Shown here piece after piece: positions 24,237 through 32,670 of a stretch of 32,871 nt of DNA. The stretch spans positions 1 through 32,871 of the forward strand of contig NZ_JACMYG010000044.1 in NCBI RefSeq assembly GCF_014236655.1, in the 5' to 3' direction. Origin of the DNA: Pseudomonas kielensis. Its GTDB lineage: Bacteria; Pseudomonadota; Gammaproteobacteria; Pseudomonadales; Pseudomonadaceae. Below the pieces are notes generated by a model, which searched no databases, was not told where the DNA came from, and saw only the letters and a list, made by a program, of their open reading frames with translations. Position 1 is the first letter of the stretch, and the number at the start of each line of letters is the position of its first letter. A program made the position numbers and the translations under genes.

Positions 24237-24935
24237 ATGACCCATAGCTTTTTCGAGCAGGCTCCTACACCGACGCCAACGCTGGTGCTGGTTTGTAAGC
24301 GACCCTCCCTAGGTTTCGGTAAGCAACGGCTTGCAGCCCAGATAGGCATAGAGCGTGCGTACGTGGTCGCTGAGTGCTTGCTCGACTGTGGTGTTGAAGA
24401 TCTGTATCAATGGCCTGGTAATACCATAATTGCACCTGATCATGCCGATCATCTCGGCTGGGCAAAATCGAGGGCACCTTTTGCTCAATGCATACCCCAA
24501 GCTCAAGGAAATCTTGGTGAACGATTAAATACTCTTGACCAGACACTTCGAACTCAAAGCCATGAGTGTTTAATTTTCATTGGTAGTGATTCGCCGGCAA
24601 TCACGCTGACAGACTATCAAAATGTGCTCAATGCGCTCTGTGAGCACGATACAGTGTTAATCAACGCTCGTGATGGAGGTGTTGTGCTTATGGCCTCATC
24701 CAAACCGTGGCCAAGCCTAGTAAATCTACCGTGGAGTACTGCGAGTTTAGGAGGTGCACTTCGAAGCACCTGTCTAAATAACGGTCACTCTGTTGTGTGT
24801 ATCGGTGAATGCTTCGACATTGATGAAGCAATAGACTTCGATATATTACGCTCAAGTTTAAAGTTTGATTTGCGCCCCGCAAGATTGCGATTGATTGAAG
24901 CGATTTCTGACCTTAAAGGAGCACTTTGTGACTAA
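24237..24935 (+). CDS. TIGR04282-type transferase (DUF2064)
   Basis: 232 residues with the GT-A nucleotide-transferase layout of the 'rSAM/selenodomain-associated transferase 1' family. The nucleotide-binding segment is KRPSLGFGKQRLA at about residues 22-34, where most members have a K-P-G-x-x-K-T-R-L pattern. The middle has IFIGSDSPAITLTDYQ (around 118-133), matching the GxDxP motif, then the DGGVVLMA stretch. GGAG precedes the ATG. The second transferase starts inside its last codons, so they are coupled. The altered binding loop may change donor choice. The substrate is unknown. Confidence 0.8.
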   Translation: MTHSFFEQAPTPTPTLVLVCKRPSLGFGKQRLAAQIGIERAYVVAECLLDCGVEDLYQWPGNTIIAPDHADHLGWAKSRAPFAQCIPQAQGNLGERLNTLDQTLRTQSHECLIFIGSDSPAITLTDYQNVLNALCEHDTVLINARDGGVVLMASSKPWPSLVNLPWSTASLGGALRSTCLNNGHSVVCIGECFDIDEAIDFDILRSSLKFDLRPARLRLIEAISDLKGALCD

Positions 24936-25629
24936 TCACAATCGCCTCAGTGTGGTGATCCCTTGCTGGCATGATGAACTGGAGCTTCCAAGACTGCTCA
25001 CCGAACTAACTGAGTGCTCTTTCACAAGTCTCACTGAGTTGCAGGTGATAGTCGTCGATTCTGGAAATAGTGAGCTCTGTCGAGAAATCTGCCGGAACCA
25101 CAATGCAACTTGGGTGTCATCTCAACCTAATCGTGGGCTTCAACTGCGTTTCGGTGCAAGTTTGGTGGAATCTGACTTGCTGTGGTTCTTGCATGCTGAT
25201 GCCAAGCTCACTGGTGATCCTATCGGCAATATAAGAATTGCTCTACAGAATGGTGCAGTGGGGGGCTATTTTGCTTTTCGCTTTGCAGGCAAGCCTGAGT
25301 GGCAAGGACGTCTGCTTGAGTGTCTAATCAACTTGCGAAATACGTTCGGTGTCCCCTATGGTGACCAAGGTATTTTCGTTCGACGATCAGCTTACTTGGC
25401 GGCGGGACAACATGCCTCCTGGCCATTGTTCGAAGAGGTCCCTCTCATCAAAGGACTTCGAGGTTTGGGTAGAGTCGATAAAGTCAGTCAAGGTCTATTA
25501 GTCAATCCTCGTCGCTGGCACCGCGACGGTTGGTGGCGCCGATCACTAAAAAACCGAGTCCTCGCTCTCGGTTTTGCATTAGGCATTCCTGCAGTTCGTC
25601 TAGCCAAATTCTATGCTAAAAATAGTTAG
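24928..25629 (+). CDS. TIGR04283-type glycosyltransferase (GT2)
   Basis: 233 residues from GTG 24928. This start is preferred because AAAGGAG precedes it and the family fold begins right after (LSVVIPCWHDELELPRLLTEL); the in-frame ATG at 24895 lies inside the preceding gene. The GT2 signature includes VIVVDSGNSE and WFLHADAKL (the DxD-like position), then FGVPYGDQGIFVRRSAY, which is typical of the 'rSAM/selenodomain-associated transferase 2' family. Some relatives belong to arsenosugar pathways, but no ArsM or ArsS is visible here. It overlaps the previous gene by eight bases. Confidence 0.84.
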   Translation: MTNHNRLSVVIPCWHDELELPRLLTELTECSFTSLTELQVIVVDSGNSELCREICRNHNATWVSSQPNRGLQLRFGASLVESDLLWFLHADAKLTGDPIGNIRIALQNGAVGGYFAFRFAGKPEWQGRLLECLINLRNTFGVPYGDQGIFVRRSAYLAAGQHASWPLFEEVPLIKGLRGLGRVDKVSQGLLVNPRRWHRDGWWRRSLKNRVLALGFALGIPAVRLAKFYAKNS

Positions 25630-25654
25630 CGTCAACTTCCCCAAAGGTAAAATA

Positions 25655-26446
25655 ATGCGCTATCTAATGATTGGGGTTATGCTTTGTGTTAGCGGTCTAA
25701 CACATGCGCAAACAACATACGACCACAGAAATATAACATGGAACACATTGCTTCAGAATAACGTCCACTGGGTTCGTGGCGGACTTGCCAGCGAGGTCGA
25801 TTACTCTGGCTTCAAGCGAAATGAAAAAGACCTCACTGATTTCTTAGATGAACTGTCAGCGGTCAAGCGGCAAGAATTTGATGTTTGGAGTAAGTATCAA
25901 CAGTTAGCTTTCCTTATTAATGCGTACAACGCTTTCACCGTTAAATTGGTTCTCGAACACTACCCAGTCAAGTCGATCAAGGATGTTGGTAGTATCTTCC
26001 AGAGCCCATGGAGTCAGGCGTTTATTCCCCTTCTGGGGCAAACCATAAGTCTCGACTATCTTGAACACTCTTTGATCCGACGACCTGGTGTGTATAACGA
26101 TCCTCGTATTCATTTCGCGGTAAATTGCGCTTCCATAGGTTGCCCTGCGCTTCGTAATGAGGCATTTAATGCAAACCAACTGGACACACAACTTGCGGAC
26201 GGACAGAGGCGGTTTCTCAGCGACCGGACCCGAAACAGATTCAATCCCAAGACCGGCAGATTAGAGCTTTCCAAAATATTTGATTGGTATGGTCAAGACT
26301 TTGCGGGTAAGTGGGGGTCTCTAGAAAAATTTCTGAGTCTCAATGACCAATTGTTGACTGATGAACCTTCGGTTCGGGAGCGAATAGAGCAAGGCATTCA
26401 ACTAGACTTTCTTGAATACGACTGGTCGTTAAATCAATCGAGTTGA
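25655..26446 (+). CDS. Periplasmic DUF547-family protein
   Basis: 263 residues. MRYLMIGVMLCVSGLTHAQ is a clear signal peptide, which fixes the start at 25655 with AAAGG upstream; the in-frame ATG at 25613 overlaps the previous gene and would spoil the signal. The DUF547 domain shows the KYQQLAFLINAYNAFTVKL block, DPRIHFAVNCASIGCPALRNEAF with two conserved Cys, and LSKIFDWYGQDF. DUF547 proteins have no proven general function. It lies in an operon with two transferases upstream and a patatin 19 bases downstream. Confidence 0.87.
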   Translation: MRYLMIGVMLCVSGLTHAQTTYDHRNITWNTLLQNNVHWVRGGLASEVDYSGFKRNEKDLTDFLDELSAVKRQEFDVWSKYQQLAFLINAYNAFTVKLVLEHYPVKSIKDVGSIFQSPWSQAFIPLLGQTISLDYLEHSLIRRPGVYNDPRIHFAVNCASIGCPALRNEAFNANQLDTQLADGQRRFLSDRTRNRFNPKTGRLELSKIFDWYGQDFAGKWGSLEKFLSLNDQLLTDEPSVRERIEQGIQLDFLEYDWSLNQSS

Positions 26447-26465
26447 AATGACATGGAGTATCCGC

Positions 26466-27335
26466 ATGAAAAACAATAAAACTGCACTCGTTCTCGCCGG
26501 GGGCGGCAGCTTAGGGGCTGTTCAGGTGGGTATGCTCCGGGCGCTAGTAGAAGCGAAAATATCGTTCGACATGGTTGTAGGTGCCTCAGTTGGCGCTATC
26601 AATGGCGCATATTTTGCTTCTAAACCAACTGAAGAAGGTATAGCCGAGCTCGCCGATATCTGGCGCGGCTTGCGAAGAACAGATATATTTCCACTTTCAA
26701 TGCTGGACACCCTAACTGCGCTGATCACTCATCGAGGCTATCTGCTTGAGCCTTCAGCATTGAAGCGACTGGTAGCTCGGGCACTACCCGTAAAACTCAT
26801 AGAAAATACCCAGCTACCACTACATATAGTAACCACCGATTTGCTCAGTGGCGCTGAAGTCCTTTTATCCAGTGGTGATGTCGAATTGGCGTTACTTGCC
26901 AGTGCTGCGATTCCACTGGTATTTCCTTATGTACAGGTCGCAGATAAGTTATTGATAGACGGTGGAGTGGCAAGTAACACACCAATCGCAAGTGCTATAG
27001 GGCTGGGTGCGACTCGGGTCATTGTAGTACCAACAGGCTTTGGTTGTGCGTGTATCAAACCACCAATTGGGCTGGTTGCGTTAGCTTTACACAGCATAAA
27101 CCTGATGAGCATGCGACAGTTGGTACGTGATATAGAACTTTTCTCTTCACGTGCCAATATTCATGTAGTTGCTCCACTGTGCCCACTAGGTGTTTCTGTG
27201 TTTGACTTCAATCAAACAGAGCTTCTGCTTCAGAGGGCTTATGCACAGACTATAAGCTGGCTAGAGGCCGGAGGCTTAGAATCATCTGGTGTGCCGGATT
27301 CACTTCAGGCGCATACTCACGCCGAGATGCATTAG
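26466..27335 (+). CDS. Patatin-like phospholipase
   Basis: 289 residues. The oxyanion loop is GGGSLG at 12-17, the nucleophile Ser41 lies in GASVG (GxSxG), and the catalytic Asp165 in DGGVASNTP completes the Ser-Asp dyad. It is cytosolic or membrane-associated, with no signal peptide. ATG 26466 is chosen because GGAG sits eight bases before it; an upstream ATG at 26448 is possible. As a lipid acyl hydrolase next to two glycosyltransferase-like genes and a periplasmic protein, it suggests envelope lipid or glycolipid turnover, but this is inference. Confidence 0.87.
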   Translation: MKNNKTALVLAGGGSLGAVQVGMLRALVEAKISFDMVVGASVGAINGAYFASKPTEEGIAELADIWRGLRRTDIFPLSMLDTLTALITHRGYLLEPSALKRLVARALPVKLIENTQLPLHIVTTDLLSGAEVLLSSGDVELALLASAAIPLVFPYVQVADKLLIDGGVASNTPIASAIGLGATRVIVVPTGFGCACIKPPIGLVALALHSINLMSMRQLVRDIELFSSRANIHVVAPLCPLGVSVFDFNQTELLLQRAYAQTISWLEAGGLESSGVPDSLQAHTHAEMH

Positions 27336-27727
27336 TTCTGATTGCTTTAACTAATGGTACGCGAGCGGCGAAGCTACTCTGCGTGACTACGTCGGCTGCC
27401 ACTTATGTGGCAACAACTCGTCTACTCGACTGATTTTCTGCGTTGGCAGCAACGTGAGGATGCCTTCAGATAGGCTTACGGATCATGTCCGTTGAAAGTA
27501 CCGACGGGATCAGCCTCATCAGGGCCGCCATTAACACAGTATAATTGCAGACTGTACATAGTGACGTCCAATTGCCAGCGACCGGATATGATTGTCGAGT
27601 AGTCGGACACGGTCACGTCTGCCCGCCATCCTCTTTCGGATCAGCGCTTGATTGGCTTAAACAATTAACGCTTACACAACGGCAAGGTTAAGAGTTATCT
27701 ATTTTTGGCTGCGAGCATCGATGAAGC
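27336..27727. other. Intergenic region, nothing recognised
   Basis: About 390 bases between the patatin gene and the truncated P-type ATPase. I see no gene and no clear terminator. It may contain scraps of the lost surroundings of the ATPase. Confidence 0.4.
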
Positions 27728-28498
27728 TCAATCTATTCGGGTATTCCTCAGTCTCAATGCATTGAAAACTACAGATGCAGAACTGATGCTCATGGCTATG
27801 GCGGCAATCATTGGCGACAGGAGATGTCCCGTCAGTGGGTAGAGCAGACCTGCGGCGAGGGGAATACCCATCGAGTTGTAAAGAAAGGCGAAACCCAAGT
27901 TTTGCCGCATGTTTTTTATTGTTGCAACTGAAAGTGCCCGTGCTCGTAGAATTCCCATCAGGTCGCCTTTTACCAGCGTGAGTTGCGCGCTATTCATCGC
28001 AACGTCAGTCCCTGTCCCCATGGCGATGCCCACATCTGCTCGCGCCAGGGCCGGTGCGTCGTTTATTCCGTCGCCAGCCATGGCAACCTTCCGGCCGTAT
28101 TGCTGGAGGTCAGCGACCAAGCGTTCCTTGTCCTGAGGTTTTACTTCACCATGAACCTCTTCAATACCCATTACCCTGGCGACAGCTCGAGCGGTGGTGA
28201 GCCCATATCCAGTAGCCATGATGATTTTAATGTCATCAGCCTTGAGCTTGGTGACTGCTTCTTTGGAGGTCGGTTTTATCGGGTCTGACACCGCCAGTAA
28301 CCCTGCCAATACCCCGTCAACTGCGAGATAGATAATGCTGATGCTGCCTTCAAGGCGTAACAACTCTGCACGGTCTTGTAAGGCCTTGGTACTCACGCCG
28401 GCGGCTCCCATCAACGCGGTATTGCCTAGCTGAATCTTCTTGCCATTGATTCGAGGAGTTTTTGTGAGCGAATGAAGGCGAGCTAGCTTCTGCCACAT
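27728..28498 (-). pseudogene. Truncated copper-type P1B ATPase (CopA C-terminal part)
   Basis: About 245 residues match the C-terminal third of a copper-exporting P1B ATPase, from the nucleotide-binding region (KINGKK-like INGKKIQLGNTALM) through the P-domain and last two helices. The hinge motif GDGINDAPALA is intact, and NMRQNLGFAFLYN and MSISSASVVFNALRLR match the copper-type helices 7 and 8. The metal-binding domain, DKTGT phosphorylation site and first six helices are absent; the first dozen residues are unrelated. The conserved TGD motif reads TGY (TAT codon at 28207-28205), a sign of decay. It cannot transport ions. Confidence 0.88.
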
Positions 28499-28609
28499 AA
28501 CAGGCGAACCTTGATTGACTGATTGCCCGTAGAAATTTTACGCAAAATTTACGGGGCTTATCGGTTGAGCATCCGATACTGCGCGGCGCTAATTTGGCAG
28601 GCTACTTTT

Positions 28610-30064
28610 ATGTCCCTCGCAGCAATGCGGCTTATCGGCTTCATCTTAGGCATTTTTCTGATCACGCTGGCTGTTAGCATGGCTATTCCAATGATCACGC
28701 TGGTGGCCTATGAGCGCAGCGACGATCTGTCAGCCTTTCTCTGGTCGAGTTTGATTACCTTCATCTGTGGCCTCCTGCTAATCATGCGAGGGCGCCCAGA
28801 TACTGGCCAGCTTCGTCCGAGGGATATGTACCTGCTGACTACCGGTAGTTGGGTGGTGGTGTGCACCTTCGCAGCGTTGCCAATGGTGTTCATCAGCGAC
28901 ATCAGCTGCACCGACGCGTTCTTCGAAACGATGTCTGGCATCACAACCACCGGCTCAACTGTCCTGAGCGGATTGGATACAGCCTCTCCTGGGTTGTTGA
29001 TCTGGCGCTCGATGCTGCACTGGCTGGGCGGTATCGGCTTCATCGGCATGGCTGTGGCGATCCTTCCACTATTGCGAGTGGGTGGCATGCGTCTTTTCCA
29101 GACAGAGTCCTCAGACTGGTCGGAGAAAGTGACACCTCGTTCGCACGTGGCAGCCAAGTACATTCTCTTTCTCTATCTGGGGCTCACGGGCGTTGGAGCT
29201 CTGGCGCTCTGGATCGCTGGGATGACACCGTTTGAAGCGGTCAACCACGCAATGTCGTTGATATCCACTGGCGGATTCTCAACTTCGGACGCCTCAATTG
29301 GGCATTGGACGCAGCCGGCGATTCACTGGGTAGCGGTGGTCATCATGATTCTGGGCAGCCTGCCCTTTACCCTGTACGTCGCAACATTGCGCGGCCATCG
29401 GCGTGCGCTGATCAAGGATCACCAGGTACTTGGATTTATTGGGTTCTTGATCGTCACCTGGCTGGGTGTGGGGACATGGCTGTGTTTCCACAGCGATTAC
29501 GGATGGTGGGATGCGTTTCGTATCGTGGCGGTCAATGTGACCTCGGTAGTCACGACCACCGGAATTGCAGTTGGCGATTACACGTTATGGGGGAGTTTTG
29601 CCGTTCTCTTGTTCTTTTATTTGACCTTTGTCGGTGGGTGTTCGGGCTCCACGGCTGGAGGCCTCAAAATCTTCCGCTTTCAGGTTGCTGCCGCTCTACT
29701 GGTAAGTAGTTTGAAGCAGTTGATCCATCCTCGGGCAGTGATTCAGAAAAAGTACAACGGTCACCCCATTGACGAAGAGATCTTGCGTTCGCTTTTGACC
29801 TTCTCGTTTTTCTTCACCATCACTATTGCCGCTATCGCCTTGGGCTTGGCTCTCATTGGGCTTGATTGGACGACCGCTTTGAGTGGTGCCGCTACAGCGG
29901 TGTGTAACGTCGGGCCAGGGCTTGGCACGATCATTGGGCCGGCAGGTAACTTCTCATCATTACCTGATGCCGCCAAATGGCTACTGACCGTTGGGATGCT
30001 ACTAGGGAGACTGGAAATCCTAACTGTGTTGGTGCTCGTAACTCCAGTTTTCTGGAGATATTGA
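28610..30064 (+). CDS. trkH: Trk-type potassium uptake membrane subunit TrkH
   Basis: 484 residues, the usual length for TrkH, the potassium-translocating subunit that works with the regulator TrkA. Four pore loops are visible: TTTGSTVLSG, ISTGGFSTSDAS, TTTGIAVGDY and CNVGPGLGTI. The helix-rich frame includes LHWLGGIGFIGMAVAILPLLRVGGM and VGGCSGSTAGGLKIFR. The ATG at 28610 is chosen because MSLAAMRLIGFILG matches the usual TrkH start; an in-frame ATG at 28523 would add an unrelated leader. The ribosome site is only moderate. No trkA is nearby, as is normal. Confidence 0.9.
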   Translation: MSLAAMRLIGFILGIFLITLAVSMAIPMITLVAYERSDDLSAFLWSSLITFICGLLLIMRGRPDTGQLRPRDMYLLTTGSWVVVCTFAALPMVFISDISCTDAFFETMSGITTTGSTVLSGLDTASPGLLIWRSMLHWLGGIGFIGMAVAILPLLRVGGMRLFQTESSDWSEKVTPRSHVAAKYILFLYLGLTGVGALALWIAGMTPFEAVNHAMSLISTGGFSTSDASIGHWTQPAIHWVAVVIMILGSLPFTLYVATLRGHRRALIKDHQVLGFIGFLIVTWLGVGTWLCFHSDYGWWDAFRIVAVNVTSVVTTTGIAVGDYTLWGSFAVLLFFYLTFVGGCSGSTAGGLKIFRFQVAAALLVSSLKQLIHPRAVIQKKYNGHPIDEEILRSLLTFSFFFTITIAAIALGLALIGLDWTTALSGAATAVCNVGPGLGTIIGPAGNFSSLPDAAKWLLTVGMLLGRLEILTVLVLVTPVFWRY

Positions 30065-30208
30065 TCTTCACACCTGTTGAACTGTATCACCCACATTGTC
30101 GGGATCCGTAGGTCAGTTTAAAAGGGGCATGGGTGACGAAAATCAAATCATCACTTAGCATGGGAAATGTGCATTCCGCGCAGCCCTAAACCTTAAGGAA
30201 AGTTTCCC

Positions 30209-30574
30209 ATGTCTCGTTTGGCTGAATTTCGCAAGCTTGAACAACAACTGGCCGAACAGCTCGCAGAGCTCGAGTCGATGAAAAGTGATTCTGGCCTCAA
30301 GGCCGAAATGGAATTTGAGAGCAAACTCCGCGCATTGCTTGGTGAGTACGGCTTCAGTCTACAAAACGTCATCAGCCTGCTTGACCCTCATGCAGGTCGT
30401 CGCTCGCCAGTCGCTGCCGCACCGAAAACAGTCCGTAAGGCGCGCGATGTGAAGATTTACAAGAACCCGAATTCGGGTGAGCTGATTGAAACAAAGGGTG
30501 GTAACCACCGTCATCTGAAAGAATGGAAAGCCGAGTTTGGTGCAGACATTGTCGAGTCGTGGCGCATTCAGTAA
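30209..30574 (+). CDS. MvaT/MvaU-family H-NS-like nucleoid protein
   Basis: 121 residues. The N-terminal coiled coil (about 1-60: LAEFRKLEQQLAEQLAELESMK) makes dimers and oligomers, and the C-terminal DNA-binding part (about 80-121) has KIYKNPNSGELIETKGGNHRHLKEWK with the AT-pincer-like GGN turn. These proteins bind AT-rich DNA and silence acquired genes in Pseudomonas. AAGGAAAG lies before the ATG. A hairpin terminator follows at 30591. I cannot tell mvaT from mvaU from the sequence alone. Confidence 0.92.
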   Translation: MSRLAEFRKLEQQLAEQLAELESMKSDSGLKAEMEFESKLRALLGEYGFSLQNVISLLDPHAGRRSPVAAAPKTVRKARDVKIYKNPNSGELIETKGGNHRHLKEWKAEFGADIVESWRIQ

Positions 30575-30590
30575 GTTCGTTTTGGTTACC

Positions 30591-30613
30591 AAGGGGCCTG
30601 CATGGGCCCTTCT
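30591..30613 (+). terminator. Rho-independent terminator of the mvaT-like gene
   Basis: AAGGGGCC (30591-30598) and GGGCCCTT (30604-30611) pair almost completely around TGCAT. The T-tract that follows is weak (TTCTATGTT). The group II intron begins nine bases beyond the hairpin. Confidence 0.6.
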
Positions 30614-30828
30614 ATGTTGGTGCGCCAGGCATGGCGCATAGCGCCGTAACTGGCACTGTTCAGTTCATTATGGTGATGAGTCAGACGACTTGGAGGTGGA
30701 AGTCCTCTACACACCCGGCAAGTGAAAGTGTTAGCCAGAGGCGAGGGTGCCGCGGCTGACTGCGAATCTGAAGGAAGCCCGAGGCAAAATGCTGGCCTGA
30801 CGAACAGGAAGCGAATTAGGCGGCGTAG

Positions 30829-31425
30829 TTGGGTAAGAAGGCCAACATCTTCGAAGCCCAATACTTGCACGGAACGCTACGACGTATATCCGACAGGCAT
30901 AAGCAGGAAGGTCACGCGAATTACCCTGGGAGATCTGTACCCTTGCCATTGTGCTACCGAGCGCCGGTTGCCGATGGTATGACGGTCGACCACTTGGCGG
31001 GCTACGTGAAACAATATTGGCCGATCTTCAAGACTCGGTTGCTGGCCGGTGAGTACCACCCGCAAGGTGTGCGCGCCGTCGACATCCCCAAACCCAAAGG
31101 CGGAACCCGTCAGTTGGGCATCCCTAATGTGATGGATCGCCTGATTCAGCAGGCTCTACTGCAACAGCTCACGCCGATCTTTGACCCGCTGTTCTCGGAC
31201 TATAGCTCAAGCGCCCACCAAGCCCTCGAAACAGCCCGTGCCCATGTGGTGGCGGATCACCGCTGGTGCGTGGAACTTGATCTGGAAAATTTCTTTGATC
31301 GAGTCAACCACGATGTGCTGACGGCCCATGTGCAGCCCCAAGCTGAAGATAAGCGGGTAATCAAGCTGATCCGTCGCTATCTCGAGGCCGGAGTGATGTC
31401 GGGCGGGATCGCCAGTCGACGACCC
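30829..31425 (+). pseudogene. Group II intron reverse transcriptase, N-terminal fragment
   Basis: The piece from DGMTVDHLAGYVKQYW to RRYLEAGVMSGGIASRR contains reverse transcriptase blocks 0-4 (PKGGTRQLGIPNVMDRLIQQALLQQL, WCVELDLENFFDRVNHDVL). The block between FSDYS and SAHQALE lacks the usual YGFRPGR residues, an in-frame loss of about seven residues in a conserved motif. The upstream N-terminus is garbled by frame changes. Homology stops at about 31425, where the inserted element begins; the YADD catalytic block is absent. Confidence 0.85.
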
Positions 31426-31576
31426 GATAGCGCCAGCAACAACAGAGCAAACTCTCGGATAAAATGGGGGCTGCGTATTGCCAGGGAGAATTTTGCCCCG
31501 AGGTATGCGGGATGTCCTGATGTCGAGATTGTCCTCGTCATTGAGGTCATCGCCCCACTGACTGGAGACTTCAGTC

Positions 31577-31759
31577 ATGACCCGAAAACCGTGTATCTGG
31601 CGTATTCGTCTGGCTTTTGAGCCAAATCGATTCTCTCGTGAACAGCTCGAGAGGGTCTACGAGCAGCTTAAACCGACAGAAACGCAGGCTTCCTCAGAAT
31701 TGTCACCATCCCAGCCCTCTGTGAAAAAGCATCGTACTGCCAAGCGAGGTGAGCAGTGA
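31577..31759 (+). CDS. Small protein upstream of a serine recombinase
   Basis: 60 residues, basic and hydrophilic (WRIRLAFEPNRFSREQLERVYEQLKPTETQ, then a Ser/Pro-rich tail ending in KHRTAKRGEQ). Its stop overlaps the GTG start of the recombinase. I recall small ORFs of this kind preceding large serine recombinases in mobile elements, perhaps as accessory factors. Function unknown; the frame looks intact. Confidence 0.6.
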   Translation: MTRKPCIWRIRLAFEPNRFSREQLERVYEQLKPTETQASSELSPSQPSVKKHRTAKRGEQ

Positions 31760-32294
31760 GCCAGGCTGTGATGGTGGCATTCTATGCCCGCGTATCCTCT
31801 GACCAACAGGCTAAACGCGGCACGATTGAAAGCCAGATTGCCGCGTTGATAGAGCGGATCGTGGCCGAAGGTGCCCACGTTGCTGAGAAAATTATGGAGC
31901 GCAATCTTCGCGGCAAGCTTCATGGGGCCAAACGCGGCAGCATCAATGTGCTGTCGACTGCGCCCTACGATTATCGCTACATTCGCAAGCAACTTGATGG
32001 CGCACCCGCACAGTACGTCATTGAATTGCCACAAGCCGCGACGGTCAGAGCCATCTTTAAATGGATTGGGATGGAGCGACTGAGCATCGGCGAAGTGGTG
32101 CGTCGCCTTGGGCACTGTGGATTTAGTCACGAAACGCGAGATCATTCGCGGTTTGGTCAAACGCGTCGAAATTCACAAGGACGAAATTTTGGTTGTGTTC
32201 CGGATTGATCCGGATCCTGGGTTCAACGCCAGCGAGAGTTCGACTGGCTCAGACATCGAAGAGAAAAGTATGCTAGATCGTACGCGGCGCTATA
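31756..32294 (+). pseudogene. Large serine recombinase with internal deletion and frameshift
   Basis: GTG 31756 starts MVAFYARVSSDQQAKRGTIE, which keeps the catalytic Ser of the YARVSS motif. It then jumps from LIERIVAEGA straight to KIMERNLRGKLHGAKRGSINVL. The rest of the catalytic resolvase domain, roughly 100 residues, is lost. A further frame change occurs near 32100, after GEVVRRLG, and the tail KREIIRGLVKRVEIHKDEILVVFRI follows in another frame. It is inactive. Confidence 0.82.
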
Positions 32295-32645
32295 TCGCCG
32301 TTGCTGGCGAATATCTATCTTCACTACGTGCTTGGATCTATGGGCAAGGCAGTGGCGCCAGCGGCATGCCCGTGGCAAGTCGTGGGTCAGTGGCTTACCC
32401 GGGTAGTCACGGGATACTTGAACTACCACGCGGTGCCGGGAAACCTGATACGTCTTGGTGGCTTTCGTCTGGCGGTATGCCGTCTATGGCGGCAAGCCCT
32501 CAAACGTCGCAGCCAGCGTAATCGGCTTCAATGGTCACGCTACGGACGCCTTGCCGACCTCTACATACCAAGACCGAGCAATGCACATCCTTACCCTGAG
32601 GATCGCTTTGCGTCACATACCCGAGGCAGGAGCCGTATGCGGTAG
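32295..32645 (+). pseudogene. Group II intron reverse transcriptase, C-terminal fragment
   Basis: Begins SPLLANIYLHYVL, then shifts frame (DLWARQWRQRHARG lies in the next frame), loses the YADD block and thumb, and ends in the maturase tail: QWLTRVVTGYLNYHAVPGN, LGGFRLAVCRLWRQALKRRSQRN, LADLYIPRPSNAHPYPEDRF and HTRGRSRMR. Its SPLLANIY block differs in type from what the N-terminal fragment would lead one to expect, so the two pieces may not be one gene. No active reverse transcriptase can be made. Confidence 0.83.
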
Positions 32646-32662
32646 TTCGCACGTACGGATCT
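32630..32662 (+). ncRNA. Group II intron domain V-like hairpin
   Basis: GAGCCGTATGCG at 32630-32641 and CGCACGTACGGATC shortly after can form the bulged hairpin of domain V, the catalytic core of group II introns. It directly follows the maturase stop, as is usual. The closing loop is GTAGTT rather than GNRA. Confidence 0.62.
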
Positions 32663-32670
32663 ATTGGTAA

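Larger units (their letters stand above)
31426..32294 (+). mobile_element. Element with small ORF and serine recombinase, inserted in the intron
   Basis: About 870 bases that interrupt the reverse transcriptase gene between RRYLEAGVMSGGIASRR and SPLLANIYLHY. It carries a 60-residue ORF and a damaged large serine recombinase on the plus strand. I found no terminal repeats, as expected for serine-recombinase elements. Ends are approximate. Confidence 0.62.
30620..32670 (+). mobile_element. Disrupted bacterial group II intron
   Basis: The 5' end begins GTGCGCC at 30620, the canonical group II start, followed by about 200 bases of structured intron RNA. A reverse transcriptase/maturase gene follows, broken by an inserted element near 31426-32294. 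A domain V-like hairpin is at 32630-32662. The domain VI end is replaced by the left end of an IS110-family element at about 32671. Insertion just after a terminator hairpin is the habit of class C introns. The two reverse transcriptase pieces may come from different introns. Confidence 0.78.

Noticed and set aside
30640..30670. CGTAAC-N16-ATTATG on the plus strand as a regulon site
   Set aside because: It lies inside the structured 5' part of the group II intron and the -10 does not match.
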